NCBI GenBank assembly: GCA_035295125.1 | Contig: DATGJP010000115.1 | Coordinates: forward strand, 129,439-193,438 | Length of the DNA stretch: 64,000 nt | Source of the DNA: JAICMB01 sp035295125 | GTDB taxonomy: Bacteria > Acidobacteriota > Terriglobia > Bryobacterales > Bryobacteraceae | Reading direction: 5' to 3' | Shown: in pieces, positions 1-8,809 of the stretch | Numbering within the stretch: the first letter of the stretch is position 1 | Layout: each line of letters opens with the position of its first letter | The notes under the pieces: model-generated | Seen by the model: only the letters and a program-made list of their open reading frames with translations | What the model was told of the DNA's origin: nothing | Database searches by the model: none | Made by a program: the position numbers and the translations under genes

Positions 1-48
1 GTAGCCAATTTGGACGACTCAAACAACGGGTACGAGTAAAATAGGAGT

Positions 49-1173
49 TTGAAAGCCCTTAGGCAGCGGGTCAGCGGACTGGTTATTCTTCCGCTGGCAT
101 TCGCACTGGTCGCCCGTTCGCAGCCAGCTCAAGCAGATTTCGAACAGCTCTCCCGCCGCGCCTCCGAAGCTCTCGATACCAAGCCAGAGGAAGCCGCAAA
201 GCTCTACCGTGAGGCGCTTTCGCTTCGTCCCGATTGGGCCGAAGGCTGGTTCTACCTGGGTACCAGCTTCTTTCAATTGCACGATTATCGTGCAGCGGTC
301 GAAGCCCTGCGCAAGGCCTCGGGACTGGCCCCAAAAAAGGGAACTCCGCTCGCCTTCTTGGGAATGGCCGAATACGAATTGGGGAATTACAAACAGGCGC
401 TGCCGGATATTCTGAAGTCCGAAGCCACGGGACTCGCCGATGACCCCGCATTTGTCGCCGCCGTGCATTATCGCGCCGCTTTGGTCTGTTTGCGGTTCTC
501 CGATTTTGTGCAGGCGCTCGAGCAGCTGCGACCGCTGGTGAAGGCCGGCAACCGGTCCGACCTCGTCGTGGAAGCTCTGGGACTATGCGTGCTGAACATC
601 AGCTCGACACCCGAACAGTTGGCGCCGCCTCGGCGCCCGTTCATCGACGCGGCGGGCAAAGCTGCGTGGGCCTTCGTCGCGGAGCGTCCGGACGAATCCG
701 GTCCACTATTCGAAGCACTCGTGGCGCAGTTTCCCTCGGAACCCGGCGTCCACTACATGAACGGTGTGTTCCTGATCGACCACGATCCCGATGCCGCGGA
801 AAAAGAGTTTCGAACGGAACTGCGAATCGCTCCCGCGAATGTCCAGGCTCGTGTTCAAATCGCGTTGCTTCTGATCAAGCGCGGCGAAACCGAAGCGGCT
901 ATTAAGATGGCGGGAGAAGCTGCGCAACTGCAACCGACCAATGCTCTATGCCACGCAACCGCCGGGCGGGCCTTGCTGAGCGCCGGCAGGATCAAGGAAG
1001 CGATAACAGCCCTGGAACGAGCGAAAAAGCTGGCTCCCGACGCCTCGCTCACTCACTTCTATCTTGCGCAGGCCTACCGGCGGGCGGGCCGGCCCGCCGA
1101 TGCGCAAAAAGAAAAGGCGGAGTGGGAGCGCACTCGCTCGCGTCAGGAGCCGGAGGTGGTCCCGACTCCTTAA
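49..1173 (+). CDS. Secreted TPR-repeat protein
   Basis: About 374 aa. A hydrophobic segment within the first 30 residues, ending near PAQA, looks like a signal peptide, so the protein is probably periplasmic or envelope-associated. The rest is tetratricopeptide repeats with the usual W-LG-Y-A-P spacing (for example LRPDWAEGWFYLG and PTNALCHATAGRALL). TPRs are scaffolds for protein contacts and no catalytic domain is visible. The start is uncertain: an in-frame stop at 37-39 forces a start after it, and TTG at 49 is the first option, but AGGAG at 43-47 lies only 1 nt from it. It is convergent with the CRTAC1 gene that follows; TPR/CRTAC1 neighbours are common in acidobacteria. Client unknown. 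Confidence 0.8.
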   Translation: MKALRQRVSGLVILPLAFALVARSQPAQADFEQLSRRASEALDTKPEEAAKLYREALSLRPDWAEGWFYLGTSFFQLHDYRAAVEALRKASGLAPKKGTPLAFLGMAEYELGNYKQALPDILKSEATGLADDPAFVAAVHYRAALVCLRFSDFVQALEQLRPLVKAGNRSDLVVEALGLCVLNISSTPEQLAPPRRPFIDAAGKAAWAFVAERPDESGPLFEALVAQFPSEPGVHYMNGVFLIDHDPDAAEKEFRTELRIAPANVQARVQIALLLIKRGETEAAIKMAGEAAQLQPTNALCHATAGRALLSAGRIKEAITALERAKKLAPDASLTHFYLAQAYRRAGRPADAQKEKAEWERTRSRQEPEVVPTP

Positions 1174-1182
1174 CCGCGCCTG

Positions 1183-2841
1183 CTACTTACCCGGCTCGGT
1201 AATCTGAAGAACCTTGTCGGCCTGGACATCGTGCAACACCTGCCTGGCTCCGCTGGGCCACTGGATTTCAATGCTGCGCGCCGAGGACGAACGGCCCAAT
1301 CCGAAGTGAACCCGTGGATCGCTGGACGAAGCATAGCCGTTGCTGGTGCTCGCGTGGTTATACTGCAACGACCCATCGCTCGCCGTAAGCCGGATCCGAG
1401 CGCCGATACCCATGCGGTTGCTCCTGGTCCCTGCCAGTTGCAGGAGCAGCCAATGATTTCCAGTTTGTGAGTTGTTCCGAAACACCCGCGCCGCCCCGTT
1501 CAACACGGTCACCGCCACGTCGATCCGTCCATCGTTATCGAAATCGCCGAACGCCAGCCCTCGATAGACCGAGGGCACTTGAAACGCCGGACCGGCCGCC
1601 GCACTGACATCCTCGAAACGCCCGTTCCCGAGGTTGTGGAACACCGTCAGCGGCTCTTCATACGTTCGATGCGCAAACTGCGCGATGTTGTCGGTTACAT
1701 TCGATCGCGCGACAATGAGGTCCTTCCAGCCGTCATTGTCCAGGTCCACGATCGCGTTCGACCAGCCCGCCATGGAGGATGTGCCGGACAGTCCAACCTT
1801 AGCAGTCTCATCCTCAAAGAAGCCCTTCCCGCTATTCAGGAACAGTGGAAAAGTCTGCTGCTCAAGGGCAGTCAGCCATATGGCCGGACGGCCTGTGTTC
1901 ATCACGTCGCGGAAATCCGCGCCCATACCGGACATGAGGCGCCCGTGTTCGGCAAAGGCCGTCATTTGATCCTCGGCCACCTCCTCGAATCGTTTGCCGC
2001 CGAGATTATGAAACAACTGGTTCGGCGCCGCATCGTTGGCGACAAAGATATCGGGGAAGCCGTCGCCGTCGTAATCGGCCACTGCGACCCCCATACCGCG
2101 CCCGGGATGCTGTGCGATTCCGGTCTCGGTTGAAACATCCGTGAACGTTCCATCGCCGTTGTTGCGGTACAGCGTCGAGGGCAGCGGTTTGTAATACCGC
2201 GGGCTGCAATAGACCCGCTGCTCATTCACGCGGCACTCCGGATCCGTCCCCGGCTCCCACTGGCAGTAGTTCGACACGAAAAGATCGAGCAGGCCGTCGT
2301 TGTTGTAGTCCAGCCAGGCGGCCGCAACCGACCACATTTTCTTACCTGAGAACAGGCCGCCGCCGACACCCGCCTTCGCCGTCACGTCCGTGAACGTGCC
2401 ATCCCCATTGTTGTGAAACAACTGGTTGCCGGTCAGGCTTGCCAGGTAAATGTCGGGCCGGCCGTCGTTGTCGTAATCGCCAATCGCGACCCCCATGCCG
2501 TAGCCGGCGCCCGCGACCCCGGCTCGATCCGTGACGTCCGTAAAGGTCAGGTCGTGGTTGTTGCGATACAGACGATTGCTGAACGCCGGGCCGTCCCGAG
2601 TAAGGGACGGCATGCCGCCCCCGTTAACGAAATACAGATCGGGATAGCCATCGCCGTCGTAATCGAAAACCGCCACGCCGGCCACCATGGGCTCAGGCTG
2701 GTATTTTTGCGGAGTTGCGGAATTGCGTGTAATGAATTGGATGCCCGCGCGATTCGAAATCTCTTCGAAACTGATGGGCGGGACCCTGCTCGCAGCGAAC
2801 CCGGCCAACACGGCGGCGGCGAGGAAGATGACGCGCTTCAC
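1183..2841 (-). CDS. CRTAC1 family FG-GAP/VCBS protein with UnbV/ASPIC C-terminus (copy A)
   Basis: About 552 aa from a GTG at 2841, which places the hydrophobic stretch KRVIFLAAAVLAGFAA at the very N-terminus as a signal peptide. The frame stays open upstream to 2925, but that start would overlap the neighbouring reductase gene. The body is a series of FG-GAP/VCBS propeller blades with calcium-binding DxDxDGxxD loops (DYDGDGYPD, DYDNDGRPD, DLDNDGWKD). The C-terminus carries the UnbV/ASPIC signature (YASSSDPRVHFGLG, then IEIQWPSG). Such proteins are exported and thought to act in surface binding or adhesion; the ligand is unknown. It begins 17 nt after the reductase stop, so co-transcription is likely. 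A paralogue lies at 13142-14824. Confidence 0.88.
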   Translation of the reverse strand: MKRVIFLAAAVLAGFAASRVPPISFEEISNRAGIQFITRNSATPQKYQPEPMVAGVAVFDYDGDGYPDLYFVNGGGMPSLTRDGPAFSNRLYRNNHDLTFTDVTDRAGVAGAGYGMGVAIGDYDNDGRPDIYLASLTGNQLFHNNGDGTFTDVTAKAGVGGGLFSGKKMWSVAAAWLDYNNDGLLDLFVSNYCQWEPGTDPECRVNEQRVYCSPRYYKPLPSTLYRNNGDGTFTDVSTETGIAQHPGRGMGVAVADYDGDGFPDIFVANDAAPNQLFHNLGGKRFEEVAEDQMTAFAEHGRLMSGMGADFRDVMNTGRPAIWLTALEQQTFPLFLNSGKGFFEDETAKVGLSGTSSMAGWSNAIVDLDNDGWKDLIVARSNVTDNIAQFAHRTYEEPLTVFHNLGNGRFEDVSAAAGPAFQVPSVYRGLAFGDFDNDGRIDVAVTVLNGAARVFRNNSQTGNHWLLLQLAGTRSNRMGIGARIRLTASDGSLQYNHASTSNGYASSSDPRVHFGLGRSSSARSIEIQWPSGARQVLHDVQADKVLQITEPGK

Positions 2842-2857
2842 CGTTACCCGGATAGTA

Positions 2858-3460
2858 TCACGCGTGCCGTAATTCCTTTGGAAGGTTGGCAAACTCGTAA
2901 CGCGCGAACACAAATCCGTTCGCATAAACCTTGTGCTCGGTCAAACTTGTTGCCCGCGTGCCGGCAATGCCGTCAAAGAGCGGGATTCCAGACGCGATCA
3001 GAACGGGATTGATCTTCAAGATCAATTCGTCGATTTCGGGGAACACCCCACCGGCCAGCTTGGCTCCTCCGCAAAGCCAGATGTCCTTGCCGCCCTCTTC
3101 GGCCTTGAGTTGCCGAACCAATTCGAGAGCTGCGCCGCGGTGCAGGTGCACGCCAGAATCAGGAATCTCCGGCATCGAGCTCGATACGACGAACTGCCGC
3201 AAGGGTGCGTAGGGACTGGTTATTCCCGCGTTTAAGCCAACTTCGTAAGTCTTGCGCCCCATCAGCACGGTATCAAACCGGCGACCGATCTCTGGAACGC
3301 CCATCGCTAGCCGCAGATGAGCGGGAAACGTCTCGGGGAACCTGTCAATCAGATCTGTGAAGTGCTCCCCCTCAAAGAGCGCCCAGTCAAATGAGCCGTC
3401 CGCGCGGGCGATGAACCCATCAACCGTGCATGCAACGTAGTAGACCAGTTTTCGTGCCAT
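2858..3460 (-). CDS. Dihydrofolate reductase family (RibD C-terminal-like) protein
   Basis: About 200 aa from ATG at 3460, giving the family-typical opening MARKLVYYVACTVDGFIA. An in-frame ATG at 3493 would add 11 residues. The fold signature is visible: an N-terminal beta strand with DGFIA, then VLMGRKTYEVG for the nucleotide-binding loop, and a C-terminal IWLCGGAKLAGGVF helix with ELILKINPVLIASGIPLF. This is the RibD_C/DHFR-like family of small NADPH reductases. Most members of this stand-alone group have no known substrate, so neither folate nor riboflavin metabolism should be assumed. It lies just upstream of CRTAC1 copy A on the same strand, with no obvious functional link. Confidence 0.88.
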   Translation of the reverse strand: MARKLVYYVACTVDGFIARADGSFDWALFEGEHFTDLIDRFPETFPAHLRLAMGVPEIGRRFDTVLMGRKTYEVGLNAGITSPYAPLRQFVVSSSMPEIPDSGVHLHRGAALELVRQLKAEEGGKDIWLCGGAKLAGGVFPEIDELILKINPVLIASGIPLFDGIAGTRATSLTEHKVYANGFVFARYEFANLPKELRHA

Positions 3461-3557
3461 CGCTTGCCGCTTGTCCAGAATATCGCGGCTCATACGCCCG
3501 ACACCCTTATCCAGCCGCGCGGTATGCTGAAGACGAATAGCAAATCAGGATTCCGCA

Positions 3558-4700
3558 ATGAGCAGAACTCTGCGGGTGTCTGGGCTGTTTGCACTGTTAT
3601 TGTGTTTCTCAAGCCCCTCGTGGGCGCAGTTATGCGCCATGGACGGGAATATCACGGGAGAAGATGGTGCGCCGTTGAAAGGTGCCGTCGTCAAAATGAC
3701 GAGGACCGACGGCGATGGCGTATACAAAGTCAAAACTGACAAAAAGGGCCACTTTTACCATGGCGGATTAGCGCATGGCATATTCAAGGTGTCCGTAGAG
3801 GTCGACGAGAAAGAAGCCGACTCCGTAACCAATATCCGAACGGAGTATCCGCCCAAAGTTGTTACCGTCGATTTCGACCTGCGTGCCACCGCCGCGCGGC
3901 GCGCCCAGTTGCAGAAAGCAGCCGAAGGCAAGTTGACGGCAAAAGAGACGCGAAAGCTCAGCTCGGAGGAGCGGGCAGTCGTGGATGCCACGAGCAAAGA
4001 GAAAGAACGCCTCGCGTCCAAGAACAAGGACCTCAACGAAGCCTTCAGCGCCGGCCAAACGGCGTTCGCCGCCAAGCAGTTCGACGAGGCGATTACGCAA
4101 TTCACACGAGCGTCGCAGTTGGACGCGAGCCAGATGGCGGTTTGGAGTTTGCTGGCCCAATCCTACATTGGGCTCGGCGATACCAGGACCGGAACCGAGC
4201 GCCAGGAGTCGTACGAAAAAGCCTGCGATGCGTATCAAAAGGCGATTGCTCAGAAAGACGACGCCGCGCTGCATGGCAAACATGCGCTCGTCCTCTTCAA
4301 GTTGAACAAGACCGAAGAGGCGGAGGCAGAATTCCGTAAGGCGGCCGAACTCGATCCTCCTAACGCCGCGAAGTATTACTTCAACATGGGAACCATGTTC
4401 CTGAACGCCGGGAAAAACGATGCCGCCGGAGCAGCGTTCAAGAAGGCACTGGAGGTGGACCCCAACTTCGCGGAGGCACAGTTCCAATATGCGGTGTTCC
4501 TCAGCGCCAGCATGCCACCGCCCGGACCTGACGGGAAAGTCTTAGCTCCCCCGGGCATGAAAGAGGCATTGGAAAAGTATCTTGCGTTGGCTCCCAACGG
4601 CCCAAATGTCGAAGCTGCGCGAAGTCTCCTCGCGCTAATCGGGAGCTCCATCTCGACGTCCTTCGAGAATCCGAAGCAGGACAAGGGTAAGAAGCGCTAA
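3558..4700 (+). CDS. Secreted carboxypeptidase-regulatory-like/TPR protein
   Basis: 380 aa. A clear signal peptide (residues 1-23, cleavage likely after SWAQ) is followed by a short beta-sandwich resembling the carboxypeptidase regulatory-like fold (MDGNITGEDGAPLKGAVV, GVYKVKTDKKGHFYHGG), then a charged helical linker, then at least four TPRs from about residue 160. No catalytic motif is visible. The same N-terminal fold appears at the start of the large TonB receptor at 14.9-18.6 kb. A role as a periplasmic binding or assembly scaffold is inferred. It is followed after 20 nt by an SD that may serve the next gene, so the two may form one operon. Confidence 0.85.
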   Translation: MSRTLRVSGLFALLLCFSSPSWAQLCAMDGNITGEDGAPLKGAVVKMTRTDGDGVYKVKTDKKGHFYHGGLAHGIFKVSVEVDEKEADSVTNIRTEYPPKVVTVDFDLRATAARRAQLQKAAEGKLTAKETRKLSSEERAVVDATSKEKERLASKNKDLNEAFSAGQTAFAAKQFDEAITQFTRASQLDASQMAVWSLLAQSYIGLGDTRTGTERQESYEKACDAYQKAIAQKDDAALHGKHALVLFKLNKTEEAEAEFRKAAELDPPNAAKYYFNMGTMFLNAGKNDAAGAAFKKALEVDPNFAEAQFQYAVFLSASMPPPGPDGKVLAPPGMKEALEKYLALAPNGPNVEAARSLLALIGSSISTSFENPKQDKGKKR

Positions 4701-4710
4701 CGAGCCTGAC

Positions 4711-4723
4711 AGGAGGGCTTCTG
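4711..4723 (+). promoter_or_regulatory. Strong Shine-Dalgarno before a possible CTG start
   Basis: AGGAGGG at 4711-4717 lies 3-4 nt before an in-frame CTG at 4721, while the first conventional start (TTG, 4742) is over 20 nt away. Starting at 4721 adds seven residues (LSLRAGR) that give the downstream signal peptide a normal positively charged n-region. The SD therefore favours a rare CTG start, although spacing to CTG is short. This needs N-terminal data to settle. Confidence 0.4.
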
Positions 4724-4741
4724 AGCCTACGCGCCGGCAGA

Positions 4742-7141
4742 TTGGCGGCGGCATGCGTACTAGCCGCCGCCTCAATGTTCGTTCTCCACGGATTCGCCCC
4801 GCAACTCGCGGGAGTCACGATAGATTACCCGGCCAATGGATCGGTCTTTCCACCGGAGATAACGTCTCCCACGTTTCTATGGCGCGATTCCGGCGATCAA
4901 GCAAGCGTCTGGCTGATTGAGGTCTCGTTTGCCGACCGCTCGGGCATCATTCGGGTGAAATCGACGGGGGAGCGCTTGAGAGCCGGCAACATCGATCCGC
5001 AGGCTGTGGCCAGCTCCAATGAGCCACCTAAGCTGACGCCCGAACAGTCAGAATCGCATACCTGGAAGCCGGAGTCCGGCACGTGGGCAGAGATCAAGCG
5101 GCGCTCGTTGGGCGTTTCCGCCACGGTTACAATTTCCGGCTTGGACGGCGGCCGCATCGTTTCCAAAGGCCAGGTCACGATTCAAACCTCGCCAGACCCG
5201 GTCGGAGCTCCGGTGTTCTATCGCGACGTTCCGCTGATGCCCAACGAAAGCGACAAGGGCGTCATTAAACCTCTTCCGGCCGAAGCAGTCGGTCTCATCC
5301 AGTGGCGGCTGCGCTACATCGGCGAACCCGCCAGCACGGTGGTGATGGAGAAACTCGGAACCTGCGCGAACTGCCATTCGTTTTCGCTCGATGGCAAAAC
5401 CATGGGCCTCGACGTCGACGGACCGCAGAACGACCGCGGTCTGTACGCGCTGATTCCCATCGCAAAGCGCATGTCTATACACACGGAGGATGTCATCAAA
5501 TGGCCCGCCGTCCGAGACTCCAACATCCCCCGCTTACGCGCTTCGTTCATGTCACAGGTGTCCCCGGACGGGCGCTATGTCCTGACCACCATCGACGATC
5601 CCGATGCACGTCAGCGTACCGATGGGCGCACGCTGGAGGACAAGTACTACAACGCCAACTTTCTCGATTACCGTTTCCTCCAGGTGTTCTATCCAACACG
5701 CGGCATCCTCGCCTGGTACGATCGCCAGACAAAACGCCTCCAGCCGCTGCCGGGCGCGAACGATCCCCGTTACGTGCAGACCAACGGCGTCTGGAGTCCC
5801 GACGGCAAATGGATTGTGTTCATCCGGGCGGACGCTATCTCGCCATATCTTCCGGGAGCCAAGCTCGCCCTGTTCGCAAACGATCCCAACGAAACCCAGA
5901 TCCGGTACGATCTGTACCGGATTCCGTTCAACGAAGGCCGCGGTGGACGCCCGGAGCCCGTTGCCGGCGCGTCAGCCAACGGGATGAGCAACAGCTTCCC
6001 GAAAGTGTCTCCCGACGGCCGCTGGATTGTCTTTGTGCAGTGCCGTAACGGCCTGCTGATGCGCCCGGATAGTCAGCTATACATCGTGCCCGCCGCGGGA
6101 GGGCGCGCCCGGCTGATGAAGTGCAACACGCGCCTGATGAATTCGTGGCACACCTTTTCGCCAAACGGCCGCTGGCTGGCGTTTTCTTCCAAGGGCCGGT
6201 CGCCCTACACGCAGTTGTACCTGACGCACATTGACGCCGAGGGGAACGATACGCCGCCCATCTTCGTCGACAACACAACCGCGGCGAATCGCGCGGTCAA
6301 CCTTCCCGAATTCGTGAACATCCCTCCCGGAGGCATGCAACGAATCGACGCGCCCGCGACCGAGTTCTACCGGCGCTTCGACGCCGCAACTGGTTTGATG
6401 AAGTCAAAGCGTTACGACGAGGCCATCGAGGAGTGGCGCAAGGCCATCGAAATCGACCCGAATGATGCGAAGGCCCGCTACAACTTTGCCTGGACTCTGA
6501 TGGACAAAGGCCGCCCGGCTGAGGCTGCAGCCGAGTATAGAAAGGCATGCGATCTGAATCCCGATGAACCAGCCTGGTTCGCCCGCCTGGCGCTGGCGCT
6601 CGCGGAGAGCGGCAATTTAGACGATGCCGTTCTCAATTACAGGAAGTCTCTCCGACTCAACCCGGACAATCCAGGCGCGGAAGCCGACCTGGGAGTGGCG
6701 CTGTTCGAGAAGGGGCTGCCCGATGAGGGGTCGGCACATCTCGAAAAGGCCGTAACGATGGCCCCCGAATTCGCCGACGCACGGAATAAATACGGCATTC
6801 TGCTGGCGAAAACGGGAAAGGTGGATGAAGCCGTGAAGCAGCTCGAAGCCGCTGTGGCGCTGCTGCCGGATTCGGTCGAGTATCAGTTCAACCTGGGTTA
6901 TGTGATGGGGCTTCGCGGCGACTTCCTTGCCGCGATTCCGCCCCTCGAAAAGGCCGCCCAACTTGGCGGTGCCGGAGACTATCGCTGCGCAGCCGCCCTG
7001 GCCACGGCGTACTACAAAGCGGGCCGCCAGGCCGACGCGCTCCAGGCCATTCGAAAGGCTCTGGACCACGCCGCCGCGGAAAATAACGAGCAAGCCCGGC
7101 AGAGCCTGCTCAAAATGCTCGAAAACTACGATCGCAACTGA
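4742..7141 (+). CDS. PD40 beta-propeller/TPR protein with a CxxCH motif
   Basis: 799 aa from TTG 4742 (possibly from CTG 4721; see the SD entry). A hydrophobic N-terminus suggests export. Residues about 190-540 look like a WD40-like PD40 propeller of the TolB kind (VSPDGRYVLTT, WSPDGKWIVF, VSPDGRWIVFV, FSPNGRWLAFSSKG). Just before it sits TCANCHSFSLDG, one CxxCH that could attach a c-type haem or bind metal. From about residue 550 there are six or more TPRs (AIEIDPNDAKARYNFAWTLM, SLRLNPDNPGAEADLGVALF). Combined propeller, CxxCH and TPR suggests a periplasmic redox or assembly platform; no enzyme can be named. Confidence 0.85.
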   Translation: MAAACVLAAASMFVLHGFAPQLAGVTIDYPANGSVFPPEITSPTFLWRDSGDQASVWLIEVSFADRSGIIRVKSTGERLRAGNIDPQAVASSNEPPKLTPEQSESHTWKPESGTWAEIKRRSLGVSATVTISGLDGGRIVSKGQVTIQTSPDPVGAPVFYRDVPLMPNESDKGVIKPLPAEAVGLIQWRLRYIGEPASTVVMEKLGTCANCHSFSLDGKTMGLDVDGPQNDRGLYALIPIAKRMSIHTEDVIKWPAVRDSNIPRLRASFMSQVSPDGRYVLTTIDDPDARQRTDGRTLEDKYYNANFLDYRFLQVFYPTRGILAWYDRQTKRLQPLPGANDPRYVQTNGVWSPDGKWIVFIRADAISPYLPGAKLALFANDPNETQIRYDLYRIPFNEGRGGRPEPVAGASANGMSNSFPKVSPDGRWIVFVQCRNGLLMRPDSQLYIVPAAGGRARLMKCNTRLMNSWHTFSPNGRWLAFSSKGRSPYTQLYLTHIDAEGNDTPPIFVDNTTAANRAVNLPEFVNIPPGGMQRIDAPATEFYRRFDAATGLMKSKRYDEAIEEWRKAIEIDPNDAKARYNFAWTLMDKGRPAEAAAEYRKACDLNPDEPAWFARLALALAESGNLDDAVLNYRKSLRLNPDNPGAEADLGVALFEKGLPDEGSAHLEKAVTMAPEFADARNKYGILLAKTGKVDEAVKQLEAAVALLPDSVEYQFNLGYVMGLRGDFLAAIPPLEKAAQLGGAGDYRCAAALATAYYKAGRQADALQAIRKALDHAAAENNEQARQSLLKMLENYDRN

Positions 7142-7214
7142 CAAAAGAGCAAGGAAATCGGACGGCGCGGCCAGCAGACTGTGTTTAAAGTCGGGCCGGC
7201 TGAATGCCTGCCCA

Positions 7215-7244
7215 AGGTGGCGCAGGAGGTTTCGCCTGCGCATG
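7215..7244. repeat. Hairpin repeat, copy 1 (intergenic)
   Basis: A 30-bp element with GCGCAGG and CCTGCGC arms around an 8-nt loop sits between convergent genes. It matches 28 of 30 positions of the element at 13083-13112. With only two copies in the window I cannot say whether it is mobile or a static REP-like repeat. Confidence 0.55.
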
Positions 7245-7251
7245 CCTGGCA

Positions 7252-8751
7252 TCAGACAGACGCGAGTTCGAAGAGATACTCGATCTGAGAACGCACGGCG
7301 CCGTCGAATCCCTGAACTTTGGGGTTGGACGATTCGATGACCAGGTACTCGTTCGGAGCATGCGCACCGTTACCGTGTCCAAGTCCAAAGTGACCGGCAG
7401 GGAGCTTCAACGGCTCACCAGTAAAGACATATCCGGGCCAGGAGCCGGCGAGTCGAGGCCAGAAGACTGGCTCAATTCCGTTACTGCGATAGACGGCAGC
7501 TTGCGCTTGAATGAGCGCCGAGTTCTTCGGCGTGGTGGTCGGATCGTAGCCTCCCGACATATTCACTTCGATGTCGCCGAACCCGCGTTTGGCGAGGTGC
7601 GCTTTAACGGCCGCCAGCGCGCCTTGCGCGGTCATATCCGGGACGAGGCGCAGATCTAGCTTGGCGACGGCGCGATGCGGAAGAATCGTTTTGCCCCCGG
7701 GTCCGGTATAGCCGCCTACTAATCCCTCGATGTTCACGGTCGGCCGGCCCGCGAGCAATTCTAACGATTCGAGCCAGTCGACATCGTGCACCCAGTGGTC
7801 CACCCCCTGCTGCTTTTTGGCGAGATCCTCGCTCATGCGTTTCGAGGCTTCACGGATGAGCGCTTTTTCTTCCGCATTGAGCGGCCGGGCTTTGTCAGCG
7901 TAGCCATCGATGGCCGGAGTGTGGCCATCGGCGGCCACCAGCGTGTTCAGCGCCTGCACCAGGTGCCACGCGGGGCTGTCCACGCGGGCCTCGTTGCTCG
8001 AATGCAGATCCTGTTTCGGACCGCGGTGCCACTTCTCGCCGCTCGAGACGAGTTCCATCTCGACTACGCCTTTGGCGCCCAGGTTGATGGTGACGGTTCC
8101 ATCGAGCGCCTGCATAGGCATCGGCATGTAGACGCCGGTGCATTTCTTGAACGCCGCCAGAATGTCGGTACGCTGCACGATCTGGGGAAAGTGGGGGGAT
8201 CCGATCTCTTCCTCTCCTTCGGCGACGAAGACCAGGTTCACAGGAAGCTTGCGGCCGGCGTCCTTGAAAGCGTGCAGCGCCGCGATCCAGGTTGCCTCGG
8301 GACCTTTTTGATTGACCGCCCCGCGGCCGATGAGAAGCTTGCCGACACCTGCTCGATCCACCAGGCGCGCCTCAAAGGGCGGCGAACTCCATTCGGAAGG
8401 ATCGGCCTGCTTGACGTCATACATGAAGTAGACCCCGAACGTGCGCGGCGCAGCGGCATCAAGCGTGGCGAAGACCCCAGGGTGTCCTTCGGTGGGGACT
8501 TTCGTAACCTGGTCGAATCCAGCATCGCGGAGCATTCGCATCATCAGGTCGCAGCCTTCGTTCATGCCGCGGTTTTCGGCGGCGATGGAGGGTTGGCGGA
8601 TCCAGTTCTGTAAGCGCTGAACGCCTTCGTCGCGGCGCTTATCGGCTTCGACGAAAAGAGGTTTAAGGTCGGCCGATTCGGCGGCACGGCCGAACCGGGA
8701 TGCCGCAAGGGCGGCTCCAGCAGCGGTGTTGAAGAAGTTGCGGCGATTCAT
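7252..8751 (-). CDS. Tat-exported M20-like metallopeptidase homologue with altered metal ligands
   Basis: 499 aa. It opens with MNRRNFFNTAAGAALAASRF, a twin-arginine signal, so the protein would be exported folded. The body follows the M20/M25/M40 dipeptidase plan: a GHYDV-equivalent segment (VYFMYDVKQADPSEW), the GRGxxDxKG-equivalent segment (GRGAVNQKG), the catalytic VAEGEEEIGSP segment, a central lid domain, and a C-terminal NGAHAPNEY histidine segment. The first zinc-binding His is replaced by Met and the bridging Asp of GRGxxD by Asn, while EEE and the last His remain. It may bind one metal, a different metal, or be a non-catalytic binder. It ends a minus-strand run after two VWA genes. 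Confidence 0.88.
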   Translation of the reverse strand: MNRRNFFNTAAGAALAASRFGRAAESADLKPLFVEADKRRDEGVQRLQNWIRQPSIAAENRGMNEGCDLMMRMLRDAGFDQVTKVPTEGHPGVFATLDAAAPRTFGVYFMYDVKQADPSEWSSPPFEARLVDRAGVGKLLIGRGAVNQKGPEATWIAALHAFKDAGRKLPVNLVFVAEGEEEIGSPHFPQIVQRTDILAAFKKCTGVYMPMPMQALDGTVTINLGAKGVVEMELVSSGEKWHRGPKQDLHSSNEARVDSPAWHLVQALNTLVAADGHTPAIDGYADKARPLNAEEKALIREASKRMSEDLAKKQQGVDHWVHDVDWLESLELLAGRPTVNIEGLVGGYTGPGGKTILPHRAVAKLDLRLVPDMTAQGALAAVKAHLAKRGFGDIEVNMSGGYDPTTTPKNSALIQAQAAVYRSNGIEPVFWPRLAGSWPGYVFTGEPLKLPAGHFGLGHGNGAHAPNEYLVIESSNPKVQGFDGAVRSQIEYLFELASV

Positions 8752-8809
8752 GATTCTTCAATTGTGTCAGGCTGTGTTGCCTTTGGCGAGCATCGCCGGC
8801 CTACTCGCC

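Noticed and set aside
7786..8613. Plus-strand open frame of 275 codons inside the M20-like gene
   Set aside because: Antisense to conserved M20 motifs and without a recognisable product.
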